Assembly: GCF_004340965.1 (NCBI RefSeq)
Contig: NZ_SLYA01000002.1
Span: forward strand, 1-64,000
Direction: 5' to 3'
DNA: 64,000 bases
Origin: Sphingomonas sp. PP-CE-1A-559
GTDB lineage: Bacteria; Pseudomonadota; Alphaproteobacteria; Sphingomonadales; Sphingomonadaceae
A program made the translations under genes and the position numbers. Below the pieces are notes generated by a model. That model ran no database searches. It saw only the letters and a program-made list of their open reading frames with translations, and was not told the DNA's origin. This document shows, piece by piece, positions 41,479-50,371 of the stretch; the stretch's first letter is position 1, and each line of letters opens with the position of its first letter.

Positions 41479-42452
41479 GCGACGCCCGCATCCTCGCCCG
41501 CGCGCTCGCCGATCCGGCCAGCATCGTCGGGCTCGATTCGAACGGCTGGACCGCACTTCTGACGATGGCGCGGGCGGAGCAGTTGATCGGTACGCTGGCG
41601 ATGCGTCTCGACGGCCTGCCGATGCCTGATGGCGTGCAGGCCATCCTGGCCGACGCCCGCGCCGCCGCCGAGCACGGCCGCCGTGCCGCGCTCTGGGAGG
41701 CGGAGATGGCGCGGCGTGCGCTGTCTGCAGTCGATTGCCCGGTCATCCTGTTAAAAGGCACCGCGTTCGTCGCGGCAGGACTTTCGGCGGGGCAGGGGCG
41801 GTCCATCGGCGATCTCGACATCCTGGTGCCCCGCGCATCGCTCGACGCGGTCGAGGCGGCGCTGCTCGCGGCTGGCTGGGAATGGGTGAAGCCCGACCCG
41901 TATGACGACGTCTATTACCGCCGCTGGATGCACGAACTCCCGCCGCTGATCCACCGCGACCGCGACCGGATGATCGACGTCCACCACACCATCCTGCCAC
42001 TGACCGCGCGAATCACGCCGGATGCGGCAGCGTTAATCGCCGGGAGTTTCACACTGGAGAACGGCCTGCGGACTCTCTCCCCCAACGGAATGCTCATACA
42101 CGCGGCGGCGCATCTGTTCGCCGATGGAGACCTCGCCGGTGGTCTCCGCAACCTGTGGGACATCCGCTGTCTGATCGAGGAGTTCGGCACCGACGGCCTC
42201 GACGAGGAGGCAGAACGTCACGGCCTATCCCGCGAAGTGGCCCGGTCCTTGCGCCTCATCGATGCGCTTTTCGCCGAAGGAACCGCACGCGGGGCCGATC
42301 GCCTATACATCCGCCGCATCACCGCGCGAGACGGCTGGGGCAGGCCGACCCGACCGATCACCCGGCTGGCCTTCTACGTCCGATCGCACTGGCTGCGCAT
42401 GCCGCCAGCGATGCTTGCCCGCCACCTCTGGACGAAGTGGCGCAAGGCTTAG
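41463..42452 (+). CDS. Nucleotidyltransferase-family protein of the HPr-rel-A cluster
   Basis: 329 residues. Nucleotidyltransferase triad: D117 and D119 in SIGDLDILV and D172 in IDVHH, within the uncharacterised NTP_transf_5-type fold. The preceding VILLKGTAF block is characteristic. The C-terminal half is helical (LIHAAAHLFADGDLAGGLRN). It may transfer a nucleotide or phosphate-linked group to a protein or sugar. It overlaps the kinase gene by 16 bp and converges on the VanZ-like gene with a 4-bp overlap at the stops. Confidence 0.85.
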   Translation: MVRAVSDARILARALADPASIVGLDSNGWTALLTMARAEQLIGTLAMRLDGLPMPDGVQAILADARAAAEHGRRAALWEAEMARRALSAVDCPVILLKGTAFVAAGLSAGQGRSIGDLDILVPRASLDAVEAALLAAGWEWVKPDPYDDVYYRRWMHELPPLIHRDRDRMIDVHHTILPLTARITPDAAALIAGSFTLENGLRTLSPNGMLIHAAAHLFADGDLAGGLRNLWDIRCLIEEFGTDGLDEEAERHGLSREVARSLRLIDALFAEGTARGADRLYIRRITARDGWGRPTRPITRLAFYVRSHWLRMPPAMLARHLWTKWRKA

Positions 42453-42808
42453 TTCAGACGTGCTCCACGTTTGCGCCGGACGGCCCAGACGATCAGCAAC
42501 ACGACCGTGATCGCGAACGTATCGGCGATCCAGTCGTAGATGTCGCAATCGCGGTGCAGCGACGGGATGGCCTGCAGGACCTCGATCATCGCGCCGAGGA
42601 ACGACAGCCGCTCGCCGATCCGGAACAGCCTCGCGGTCGGAAACGACAGCGCCGCCAGCAGCGCCATCGTCGCAAAAGCGAGCATATGCCCGAACTTGTC
42701 GCCGAACTGGTCGATCGGCATGTGCGGCGGCTTCGGCAGCAAAGCCATCGTCACCGCGAACACGATCGCCACGACCAGGGCGATACGCGTGAGCGTCGTC
42801 CGGTTCAT
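42449..42808 (-). CDS. VanZ-like membrane protein
   Basis: 119 residues with four hydrophobic segments: IALVVAIVFAVTMALL, MLAFATMALLAALSF, a weak segment, and TFAITVVLLIVWAV. The pattern FGDKFGHMLAFA and SLHRDCDIYDWIAD belongs to the VanZ-like family, whose founding member affects teicoplanin resistance; general function unknown. The ATG overlaps the gph stop (ATGA), so it is co-translated. Confidence 0.85.
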   Translation of the reverse strand: MNRTTLTRIALVVAIVFAVTMALLPKPPHMPIDQFGDKFGHMLAFATMALLAALSFPTARLFRIGERLSFLGAMIEVLQAIPSLHRDCDIYDWIADTFAITVVLLIVWAVRRKRGARLN

Positions 42809-43488
42809 GCGCCGAGTCTTTCGAGCGTCGGGACGAGTTCGTCGAAACCGTCGATCACCGCGTCGGCGCCAAGCTCTGCTACGGGCTGCATCAGAAAACC
42901 GAAGCTGCACGCGATCGTCGGCAGGCCTGCTGCTTGCCCCGCCTGGATGTCGAAGATCGAATCGCCGACGAACGCCGCGCGGTCTCCGCCGCCCCCGCTT
43001 TCACGACACAGCTTCACCATCTCGTGGATCGGCATTGGCGACGGCTTCGACTCCGCCATCGTATCGCCGCCCAGGATGCAGGCAAATCGATCGGTCAGCC
43101 CAAGTTCGCCCAGCACGGTCCGCGCGAACCGTTCGATCTTGTTGGTGACGATCCCCAGCGTCACGCCCTTCGCGGCCAAAACGTCCAGCGCGTCGATCAC
43201 ACCTGGGTAAGGCTTTGTCAGCACGCAGATATTCGCCTCGTAATAGACGAGCAGCTTGGCGTGCAGCGCATCGAGCATCGGTTCGTCATACCCGCCGGTC
43301 GCGGTCAGTCCCTGCTTTAGCATGTGCCTCGCGCCGCCGCCGATCATCGGCTTGACCTGCTCGACGGTAAGGGGCGGGCGACCGACCGTAGCGAGCGCGT
43401 GGTTGACGGCGGCGGCTAGGTCGCCGCTCGTGTCGAGCAACGTGCCGTCCAGGTCGAACCCGACGATATCGAATAAAAAATACGTCAT
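42805..43488 (-). CDS. gph: Phosphoglycolate phosphatase
   Basis: 227 residues of the HAD superfamily. Motif I GFDLDGTLLDTSGD (nucleophile and helper Asp), motif II in LGIVTNK, motif III K in AESKPSPMP, and motif IV VGDSIFDIQAG. It hydrolyses 2-phosphoglycolate arising from DNA 3'-end repair or oxygenation. Start at 43488; the open frame further upstream runs across the divergent glmU start and is rejected. Confidence 0.9.
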   Translation of the reverse strand: MTYFLFDIVGFDLDGTLLDTSGDLAAAVNHALATVGRPPLTVEQVKPMIGGGARHMLKQGLTATGGYDEPMLDALHAKLLVYYEANICVLTKPYPGVIDALDVLAAKGVTLGIVTNKIERFARTVLGELGLTDRFACILGGDTMAESKPSPMPIHEMVKLCRESGGGGDRAAFVGDSIFDIQAGQAAGLPTIACSFGFLMQPVAELGADAVIDGFDELVPTLERLGA

Positions 43489-43550
43489 TGGGTGCGGGCC
43501 TGCCAGCGAGACTATGGAATTGGCAAGGCTTTCGTGGCAGCGATCCTTCC

Positions 43551-44945
43551 ATGACGACGCATTCCATCGACCAACCGATTCCAGCCCACCCCATCGCAGT
43601 CGTGATCCTCGCTGCCGGCAAGGGTACGCGGATGAAATCTGATCTTCACAAGGTGCTTCACCCGATCGCCGGCCGACCGATGTTGCTACACCTCGTCGCA
43701 AGCGCGGCGGCGTTGCAGCCGGCGAAGACCGTCGTCGTGACGGGGGCAGGGCGTGAACAGGTCGAAGCGGCGGTGGCGCCGCTTGGGATCGCCACTGCGC
43801 TCCAGGCGGAACAACTCGGCACCGGTCACGCGGTCGCGCAGGCCCGCGAAGCGCTGGCCGGGTTCGAGGGCGACGTCCTGATCCTCTACGGCGACGTGCC
43901 TTTGGTCACCGCCACGACGATGCAGCGGATGATCGACCGGTTGCACGGCGACGACACGCCCGCCGTCGTCGTGCTCGGCTTTCGCCCCGCAGATCCCGGC
44001 GCCTATGGCCGCGTTATCGCCGATGCCGCGGGCCGGATGGACCGGATCGTCGAGTATAAGGACGCGTCGGAGGCGGAGCGCGCGGTGACGCTGTGCAATT
44101 CCGGGCTGATGGCGGTGCGCTCTACCGACCTGTTCGCGCTGCTCGACCGGCTCGGCAACGACAACGCGGCGGGCGAATATTACCTTACCGATATCGTCGA
44201 GCTTGCCGCAGCCGCCGGCCGATCGTCCGCGGTCATCGAAACCGGCGCGGACGAAGTCGCCGGCGTCAACAGTCGCGGTGAACTCGCCAGCGTTGAAGGG
44301 GCATGGCAGGCAACGCGACGCGCGCAGGTGATGGCCGACGGCGTCACGTTGATCGCGCCCGACACGGTCTGGTTCTCGCACGACACGGTCCTCGGCCGCG
44401 ACGTCGTGATCGAGCCCAACGTCGTGTTCGGCCCCGGCGCGCGCATCGCCGACGGCGCGACGATCCACGCGTTCAGCCACATCGAGGGCGCCTCGGTCGG
44501 CAAGGGCGCGAACGTTGGTCCGTTCGCCCGCCTCCGCCCCGGCGCGGACCTGCATGCGGATGCCAAGGTCGGCAATTTCGTCGAGGTGAAAAAGGCGATC
44601 ATCGGCGAAGGCGCGAAGGTCAGCCACCTTACCTATATCGGCGACGCGGACATCGGCGCTGGCGCGAATATTGGCGCGGGGACGATCACCTGCAACTACG
44701 ACGGTTATTTCAAATACCGCACCGTGATCGGCGAGGGCGCGTTCATCGGTTCGAACTCCGCACTGGTCGCGCCTGTCACGATCGGCGCAGGTGCCGTCGT
44801 CGCCGCGGGATCGGTCGTGACTCAGGACGTCGAGGCCGATGCGCTGGCACTGGTCCGCCCGCCGCAAATCGCGAGGCCCGGCTGGGCCAGGCGCTTTCGC
44901 GACGGCATGATCGCGCGTAAGGCCGCGCAGGCAAGCGGCAAGTAA
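43551..44945 (+). CDS. glmU: Bifunctional GlcNAc-1-P uridyltransferase / GlcN-1-P acetyltransferase GlmU
   Basis: 464 residues. N-terminal pyrophosphorylase domain with LAAGKGTRMKSDLHKV, LYGDVPLV and GAGEYYLTD-like segments. The C-terminal left-handed beta-helix of hexapeptide repeats has NFVEVKKA, HLTYIGDADIG and GTITCNYDGYFKYRT, including the acetyltransferase residues. It makes UDP-GlcNAc for peptidoglycan and lipopolysaccharide. Start at 43551 (MTTHSIDQP); no strong ribosome binding site. 26 bp before glmS, so the pair likely share a transcript. Confidence 0.96.
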   Translation: MTTHSIDQPIPAHPIAVVILAAGKGTRMKSDLHKVLHPIAGRPMLLHLVASAAALQPAKTVVVTGAGREQVEAAVAPLGIATALQAEQLGTGHAVAQAREALAGFEGDVLILYGDVPLVTATTMQRMIDRLHGDDTPAVVVLGFRPADPGAYGRVIADAAGRMDRIVEYKDASEAERAVTLCNSGLMAVRSTDLFALLDRLGNDNAAGEYYLTDIVELAAAAGRSSAVIETGADEVAGVNSRGELASVEGAWQATRRAQVMADGVTLIAPDTVWFSHDTVLGRDVVIEPNVVFGPGARIADGATIHAFSHIEGASVGKGANVGPFARLRPGADLHADAKVGNFVEVKKAIIGEGAKVSHLTYIGDADIGAGANIGAGTITCNYDGYFKYRTVIGEGAFIGSNSALVAPVTIGAGAVVAAGSVVTQDVEADALALVRPPQIARPGWARRFRDGMIARKAAQASGK

Positions 44946-44971
44946 GACCCGTTCCACGGAGTATGATGTAA

Positions 44972-46795
44972 ATGTGTGGTATCGTTGGAATCCTGAGCGA
45001 TGAAGATGTTGCCGGTCGTCTCCTGGATGGCCTGAAGCGGCTCGAATATCGTGGCTATGATTCGGCCGGCATCGCGACCGACAATGACGGCGCGATCGAG
45101 CGGCGTCGGGCGTCGGGCAAGCTGGTCAATCTGGCGAACGAACTCGCCGCGCATCCGCTGCCCGGCAAGACCGGTATCGCGCATACGCGTTGGGCGACAC
45201 ATGGTGGACCGACCACCAACAACGCGCATCCGCATGCGACCGGCGAGGTCGCGGTGGTCCACAACGGCATCATCGAGAACTTCAAGCCGCTGCGCGACGA
45301 ACTGATTGCCCGCGGCCGGACGTTCACCAGCGAAACCGACACCGAAGTCGTCGCGCATCTCGTCAGCGAAAAGATCGAGGCGGGGATGGACCCCGTGTCG
45401 GCGGTCCGCGAGATCCTGCCGCGCCTGCACGGAGCGTTCGCGCTCGCCATCCTGTTCCGCCAGCATGCCGATCTCCTGATCGGCGCGCGGCTCGGCTCGC
45501 CTTTGGTCGTCGGTCACGGCGAGGGCGAGATGTATCTCGGCTCCGACGCACTCGCGCTCGCGCCGCTGACGCAGCGGATCGCGTATCTCGACGAGGGCGA
45601 CTGGGTCGTTCTGACCCGCGACGGCGCGCAGGTCTACGACCGCGACAACGCACCCGTGGAGCGCGCTATCACGATTTCTGGGATCACCGGCGACGTGATC
45701 TCGAAGGGCAACCACAAGCATTACATGCTGAAGGAAATCTACGAGCAACCGATCGTCGTCGCACAGACGCTGCGCTCGTATCTGAAGCGGATGGAAGGCG
45801 AGATCACGCTGCCGATCCCAGAGTTCGACCTGTCGACCATCAAGCGCGTGACGATCGTTGCGTGCGGGACGAGCTTCTACGCGGGCATGGTCGCCAAATA
45901 CTGGTTCGAACAGTTCGCACGCGTCCCCGTCGACCTCGATGTCGCGTCCGAATTCCGCTACCGAGAGCCGGTGATGGAGGAGGGCGGCCTTGCTCTCTTT
46001 ATCTCGCAGTCGGGCGAGACCGCGGACACGCTCGCGGCGCTGCGCCACGCCAAGGCCGAGGGCCAGAAGATCGCGGTCGTCGTCAACGTGCCGACCAGCA
46101 CGATGGCGCGCGAGGCCGACCTGCTGTTGCCGACCCATGCGGGGCCTGAAATCGGCGTGGCATCGACCAAGGCGTTCACCTGCCAGTTGGCAGTTCTCGC
46201 GGCACTTGCGGCCAATCTAGCGCATGCCAAGGGTCTGCTGACGAAGGACCAGGAACGCGAGATCGTCCGCCACCTCGCCGAGGCACCCGCCGCGCTTAAT
46301 GGCGCGCTCGCGTATGACGAAGCGATCGAGGCGATGGCGCACAACATCGCCGGCGCGCGCGACGTGCTGTATCTCGGCCGCGGCACGGATTACCCGCTGG
46401 CACTCGAGGGTGCGCTCAAGCTGAAGGAAATCAGCTACATCCACGCCGAGGGCTATGCCGCGGGCGAGATGAAGCACGGCCCGATCGCACTGATCGACGA
46501 GCATGTCCCGGTCATCGTCATCGCACCGTCGGGGCCGTTGTTCGACAAGACCGTCAGCAACATGCAGGAAGTCATGGCGCGCGGTGGCAAGGTCGTGCTG
46601 ATCTCGGATTACGACGGCATCCAGGCAGCCGGCGAAGGCTGCATGGCGACGATCACCATGCCCAAGGTCCACCCGCTGATCGCGCCTTTGGTCTATGCGG
46701 TGCCGGTGCAGTTGCTCGCGTATCATGTGGCGGTGCTCAAGGGCACGGACGTCGACCAGCCGCGGAATCTCGCGAAGTCAGTGACGGTCGAATAA
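44972..46795 (+). CDS. glmS: Glutamine-fructose-6-phosphate aminotransferase (isomerising)
   Basis: 607 residues. N-terminal glutaminase with catalytic Cys after Met (MCGIVGIL), then HTRWATHG and NGIIENF. Two SIS sugar-isomerase domains follow (CGTSFYAGM, SQSGETADTLAAL, STKAFTCQL), ending in the DQPRNLAKSVTVE signature. It makes glucosamine-6-phosphate, the step before GlmM and GlmU. GGAG is present upstream. No glmS ribozyme is seen. Confidence 0.97.
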   Translation: MCGIVGILSDEDVAGRLLDGLKRLEYRGYDSAGIATDNDGAIERRRASGKLVNLANELAAHPLPGKTGIAHTRWATHGGPTTNNAHPHATGEVAVVHNGIIENFKPLRDELIARGRTFTSETDTEVVAHLVSEKIEAGMDPVSAVREILPRLHGAFALAILFRQHADLLIGARLGSPLVVGHGEGEMYLGSDALALAPLTQRIAYLDEGDWVVLTRDGAQVYDRDNAPVERAITISGITGDVISKGNHKHYMLKEIYEQPIVVAQTLRSYLKRMEGEITLPIPEFDLSTIKRVTIVACGTSFYAGMVAKYWFEQFARVPVDLDVASEFRYREPVMEEGGLALFISQSGETADTLAALRHAKAEGQKIAVVVNVPTSTMAREADLLLPTHAGPEIGVASTKAFTCQLAVLAALAANLAHAKGLLTKDQEREIVRHLAEAPAALNGALAYDEAIEAMAHNIAGARDVLYLGRGTDYPLALEGALKLKEISYIHAEGYAAGEMKHGPIALIDEHVPVIVIAPSGPLFDKTVSNMQEVMARGGKVVLISDYDGIQAAGEGCMATITMPKVHPLIAPLVYAVPVQLLAYHVAVLKGTDVDQPRNLAKSVTVE

Positions 46796-46815
46796 TCTGT
46801 TCCCCCACCCATTAC

Positions 46816-46923
46816 ACCACCCCGGCGAAGGCCGGGGCTCAATTGGGGGGGAGGAGGTAACCGAGGCGCGGTCCTCCGTTACAGCGACCTTTCCAATTGG
46901 GCCCCGGCCTTCGCCGGGGTGGT
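46816..46923. repeat. REP-like paired palindrome, CCAATTGGGCCCCGG family
   Basis: CACCCCGGCGAAGGCCGGGG and the inverted partner ending GCCGGGGTGGT, with CAATTGGG modules inside. It lies between glmS and the glycine riboswitch. Confidence 0.9.
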
Positions 46924-47036
46924 GCGTCTGGTAGGCGGCGAGCGCCAATTTCTTTCGGGCGCGCGCATCCCTCGATTGACTAAGATTGTGCGCCGCGTCA
47001 CAACCCGCGGCGTCGATGTCGGGCAACCGGCATGGC

Positions 47037-47242
47037 ACCGCGCGGGAGAGCGTTTCCGGTCCTTTCAGGGCTGATGGAACCGCCGAAGGAGCAACCACCC
47101 CGGAATCTCTCAGGCACCAGAGACCGCGCGAGGCTGATCGACACTCTGGAAAGCGTCCTGGCGTTCGCGCCGAGGGCCACCGAAGGGGTAAGCGCTGGAC
47201 AAGTCCGCCGCGAAAGCTCTCAGGTCCCGTGACAGAGGGGGT
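47037..47242 (+). ncRNA. Tandem glycine riboswitch upstream of gcvT
   Basis: Two glycine aptamers in series. The first (about 47039-47130) has GCGGGAGAGCG, the core GCCGAAGGAGCAACCACCCC and CTCTCAGGCACCAGAGACCG. The second (about 47141-47242) has CTCTGGAAAGCG, CACCGAAGGGGTAAGCG and CTCTCAGGTCCCGTGACAGAG. Both show the conserved A-rich core and CTCTCAGG segments. It is followed 52 bp later by gcvT, so glycine is expected to switch on the cleavage operon. No strong terminator is seen before gcvT, which suggests control at translation. A TTGACT at 46976-46981 may be the -35 of its promoter. Confidence 0.92.
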
Positions 47243-47293
47243 TAGGATCGTTGCACCCATTGGTGCCGCGCGCCCCTTCGACGGAGACCGGAT

Positions 47294-48526
47294 ATGAGCG
47301 ATTACGCCAGCATCATCGACCAGGCGGACGACTACGTCGAGCCCGAGGTCCTGCCGTTGCCGCTCGACGCATGGCATCGCGCCCACGGCGCGCGGATGGT
47401 CGAGTTCGCCGGCTACGAGATGCCGATCCAGTATGAAGGCATCATGGCCGAGCACGCCTGGACGCGCGACTCGGCGGGGCTGTTCGACGTCAGCCATATG
47501 GGCCAGCTCGTCTTCTCCGGCGAAGGCGTCGCGCACGCGCTCGAAACCGTCCTGCCGGGCGACATCGCAGGGCTCGGCGAGGGCAAGATGCGCTACTCGC
47601 TGCTGCTCGCGCAGGACGGCGGTATCCTCGACGACCTGATGGCCACGCGCCTTCCCGACGACCAGCCGTCGCCGTTCTCCGCGCAGGACGTCGAGCCCGA
47701 AGCGTACGACCCGCTCCACCCGTCGCCGACCGCGAGCGGCAGCTTCTACGTCGTCGTCAACGGCGCGACCAAGTATGACGACATCAGCTACCTGATCGAG
47801 CATCTCCCCGACGACGTCACGATCAACATCCTCGAAGACCAGGCGCTGCTCGCGGTGCAGGGTCCCAAGGCGGTCGAGGCAGTCGCGCGGATCGTCCCCG
47901 GCATCGACGGCCTAGTGTTCATGACCGCCGGCGCGTTCCACTGGAACGACGTCCCGCTCTGGATCAGCCGCTCGGGTTACACCGGCGAGGACGGCGTCGA
48001 GATTTCGTTCCCCGCCGAGCATGCCGTGGCGTTTGCCGACGCCTTGCTCGCACTTCCGGAGATCAAGCCGATCGGCCTCGGCGCGCGCGACTCGCTGCGT
48101 CTCGAAGCCGGCCTGCCGCTCTACGGTCACGACCTCGACCCCGAGATCACGCCGGTCATGGCCGACCTCGGTTTCGCGCTGTCGAAGCGCCGCCGCGAAG
48201 CCGCCGACTTCCCCGGTGCCGAGCGTATCCTCACCCAGCGCGAGCACGGCCCCGCCACCAAGCGCGTCGGCCTGATCGTCGAGGGGCGCCAGCCCGCGCG
48301 CGAAGGCGCCGAAGTGATCGACGACACCGGCGCGACGATCGGCCGCCTCACCAGCGGTGGTTTCGCACCCACCCTCGGGAAGCCGATCGCGATGGCCTAT
48401 GTGCCGCTCGCGCTGTCGACGCCAGGCACCCGCATCGAGATCGCGCAACGCGGCAAGGTCCACACCGCCACCGTCACCGCGATGCCCTTCATTCCCCACC
48501 GCTACGTCCGCGCAGGAGCCAAGTGA
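47294..48526 (+). CDS. gcvT: Glycine cleavage system T protein (aminomethyltransferase)
   Basis: 410 residues. It transfers the methylene group from the lipoyl arm of GcvH to tetrahydrofolate, releasing ammonia. Family blocks: [68 protein letters not shown], and a C-terminal barrel with [15 protein letters not shown]. It lacks its own strong ribosome binding site near the riboswitch exit (GGAGACCGGAT before the ATG is present). Two bases before gcvH. Confidence 0.95.
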   Translation: MSDYASIIDQADDYVEPEVLPLPLDAWHRAHGARMVEFAGYEMPIQYEGIMAEHAWTRDSAGLFDVSHMGQLVFSGEGVAHALETVLPGDIAGLGEGKMRYSLLLAQDGGILDDLMATRLPDDQPSPFSAQDVEPEAYDPLHPSPTASGSFYVVVNGATKYDDISYLIEHLPDDVTINILEDQALLAVQGPKAVEAVARIVPGIDGLVFMTAGAFHWNDVPLWISRSGYTGEDGVEISFPAEHAVAFADALLALPEIKPIGLGARDSLRLEAGLPLYGHDLDPEITPVMADLGFALSKRRREAADFPGAERILTQREHGPATKRVGLIVEGRQPAREGAEVIDDTGATIGRLTSGGFAPTLGKPIAMAYVPLALSTPGTRIEIAQRGKVHTATVTAMPFIPHRYVRAGAK

Positions 48527-48527
48527 T

Positions 48528-48899
48528 ATGAGCCGTTACTTCACGCAGGATCACGAATGGGTCGATGTCGACGGTGACGTCGGCACCGTCGGTATTTCCG
48601 AATACGCGCAGAGCCAGCTCGGCGACGTGGTGTTCGTCGACGTTCCCGAAGCCGGCAAGACGCTGAGCAAGGGCGACGAAGCCGCGGTCGTCGAGTCGGT
48701 CAAGGCCGCGTCGGACGTGTACTCGCCGGTCTCGGGCACCGTCACGGAGGGCAACGCCGCTTTGACCGACGATTCCAGCCTGGTGAACTCGGATGCCGAA
48801 GCGGCGGGCTGGTTCTTCAAGCTGACGCTCAGCGACCCGAGCGAACTCGACAGCCTGATGGACGAAGCCGCCTACGCAGCCTTCGTCGAAGGGCTTTAA
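48528..48899 (+). CDS. gcvH: Glycine cleavage system H protein
   Basis: 123 residues. Small lipoyl carrier with the modified lysine in [13 protein letters not shown], preceded by [10 protein letters not shown] and followed by [15 protein letters not shown]. It shuttles the aminomethyl group between GcvP, GcvT and the dihydrolipoyl dehydrogenase. GGAG ribosome site lies within the gcvT tail. Confidence 0.96.
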   Translation: MSRYFTQDHEWVDVDGDVGTVGISEYAQSQLGDVVFVDVPEAGKTLSKGDEAAVVESVKAASDVYSPVSGTVTEGNAALTDDSSLVNSDAEAAGWFFKLTLSDPSELDSLMDEAAYAAFVEGL

Positions 48900-48905
48900 G
48901 TCACT

Positions 48906-49007
48906 GCTCCCCTCCCGCTTGCGGGAGGGGTCGGGGGAGGGGCTAATACAGTCGTTCCCCGTCTCATTCCCTCCCCCGACCCCTCCCGTGAACGGGAGGG
49001 GAGGAGA
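48906..49007. repeat. C-rich paired palindrome (CCCTCCCG family)
   Basis: CCCCTCCCGCTTGCGGGAGG and CCCTCCCGTGAACGGGAGGG, inverted around TCGGGGGAGGGG and CCCTCCCCCGACCC. It occupies the 113-bp gap between gcvH and gcvPA inside the operon. Confidence 0.8.
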
Positions 49008-49012
49008 CTAGA

Positions 49013-50371
49013 ATGCGCTACCTTCCCCTGACTCAGCCCGACCGCGCGGAAATGCTCGCCGTCATCGGCGCCGCGACGATCGACGACCTGTTCGTCGACG
49101 TGCCCGAAGCCGCGCGCCTCGACGGCCCGGTCCGCGACCTGCCGATGCACGCCTCCGAAATGGCGGTCGAACGCCACATGTCGGCACTCGCGAAGAAGAA
49201 CCTCACCGCCGGCGAAGCGCCGTTCTTCCTCGGCTGCGGCGCGTACAAGCATCACGTCCCCGCGTCGGTCGACCACTTGATCCAGCGCGGCGAGTTCCTC
49301 ACCGCCTACACGCCGTACCAGCCCGAAATCGCGCAGGGCACGCTGCAGATGCTGTTCGAGTTCCAGACTCAGGTCGCGCGGCTGCTCGGCACCGACGTCG
49401 CCAACGCCTCGATGTACGACGGCTCGACCGCGTGCTGGGAAGCGATCGTGATGGCCCGGCGCATCACCAAGCGGGGCAGGGCGATCCTGTCGTCGGGCCT
49501 CCACCCACATTACGTCTCCGTCGCCAACACGATGGCCAAGTTCACCGGCGACGTGCTCGACACGACCGCGCCCGAACTGGTCGCCGACATGGACCTCGAC
49601 CAGCTGATCGCGAAGATCGACGACGACACGTCGTGCGTCGTCGTCCAGTACCCCGACATCCTAGGCCGCATCGCCGACCTGCGCCCGCTCGCGGATGCGT
49701 GCCACGCGAAGAAGGCGCTGCTGATCGCGGTCGTCACCGAGCCGGTCGCACTCGGCGCGATCACCTCGCCCGGCGAGATGGACGCGGACATCGTCGTCGG
49801 CGAAGGCCAGTCGCTCGGCGTCGGCCTCCAGTTCGGCGGGCCTTATGTCGGCCTGTTCGGCTGCAAGGACAAATATGTCCGCCAGATGCCAGGCCGTCTC
49901 TGCGGCGAGACCGTCGACGCGGACGGCCGCCGCGGCTTCGTCCTCACGCTGTCGACCCGCGAGCAGCACATCCGCCGCGAGAAGGCGACGTCGAACATCT
50001 GCACCAACTCCGGGCTCTGCGCGCTGGCCTTCTCGATCCACATGACGCTGCTCGGCGAAGCCGGCCTGCGCCAGTTGGCCGAGGTGAACCACGTAGGCGC
50101 GGTGTCCGCCGCCGAGCGCCTGTCGCAGATCCCCGGCGTGGAACTGGTCAACGACAGCTTCTTCAACGAGTTCACGCTGAAGTTGCCCGTCGAAGCCCGC
50201 CCCGTCGTCCGCACGCTCGCCGATCGCGGCATCCTCGCCGGCGTATCGCTCGGGCGTCTTTACCCCGGCCAGGACGCCCTCGCGAACGGCCTCGTCGTCG
50301 CCGTGACGGAAACGACCACAGCGGAGGACGTCGAAACGCTTGCGTCCGCACTCCAGGAGATACTGGCATGA
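49013..50371 (+). CDS. gcvPA: Glycine dehydrogenase (decarboxylating) subunit 1
   Basis: 452 residues, the N-terminal half-equivalent of single-chain GcvP. Blocks: [59 protein letters not shown], and [20 protein letters not shown]. The pair GcvPA/GcvPB forms the P protein that decarboxylates glycine with PLP. The start follows GGAGGAGA in the repeat end. The stop overlaps gcvPB (ATGA). Confidence 0.95.
   Translation: MRYLPLTQPDRAEMLAVIGAATIDDLFVDVPEAARLDGPVRDLPMHASEMAVERHMSALAKKNLTAGEAPFFLGCGAYKHHVPASVDHLIQRGEFLTAYTPYQPEIAQGTLQMLFEFQTQVARLLGTDVANASMYDGSTACWEAIVMARRITKRGRAILSSGLHPHYVSVANTMAKFTGDVLDTTAPELVADMDLDQLIAKIDDDTSCVVVQYPDILGRIADLRPLADACHAKKALLIAVVTEPVALGAITSPGEMDADIVVGEGQSLGVGLQFGGPYVGLFGCKDKYVRQMPGRLCGETVDADGRRGFVLTLSTREQHIRREKATSNICTNSGLCALAFSIHMTLLGEAGLRQLAEVNHVGAVSAAERLSQIPGVELVNDSFFNEFTLKLPVEARPVVRTLADRGILAGVSLGRLYPGQDALANGLVVAVTETTTAEDVETLASALQEILA

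Noticed and set aside
44946..44971. glmS ribozyme in front of glmS
   Set aside because: The glmU-glmS gap is only 26 bp, too short for the ribozyme.
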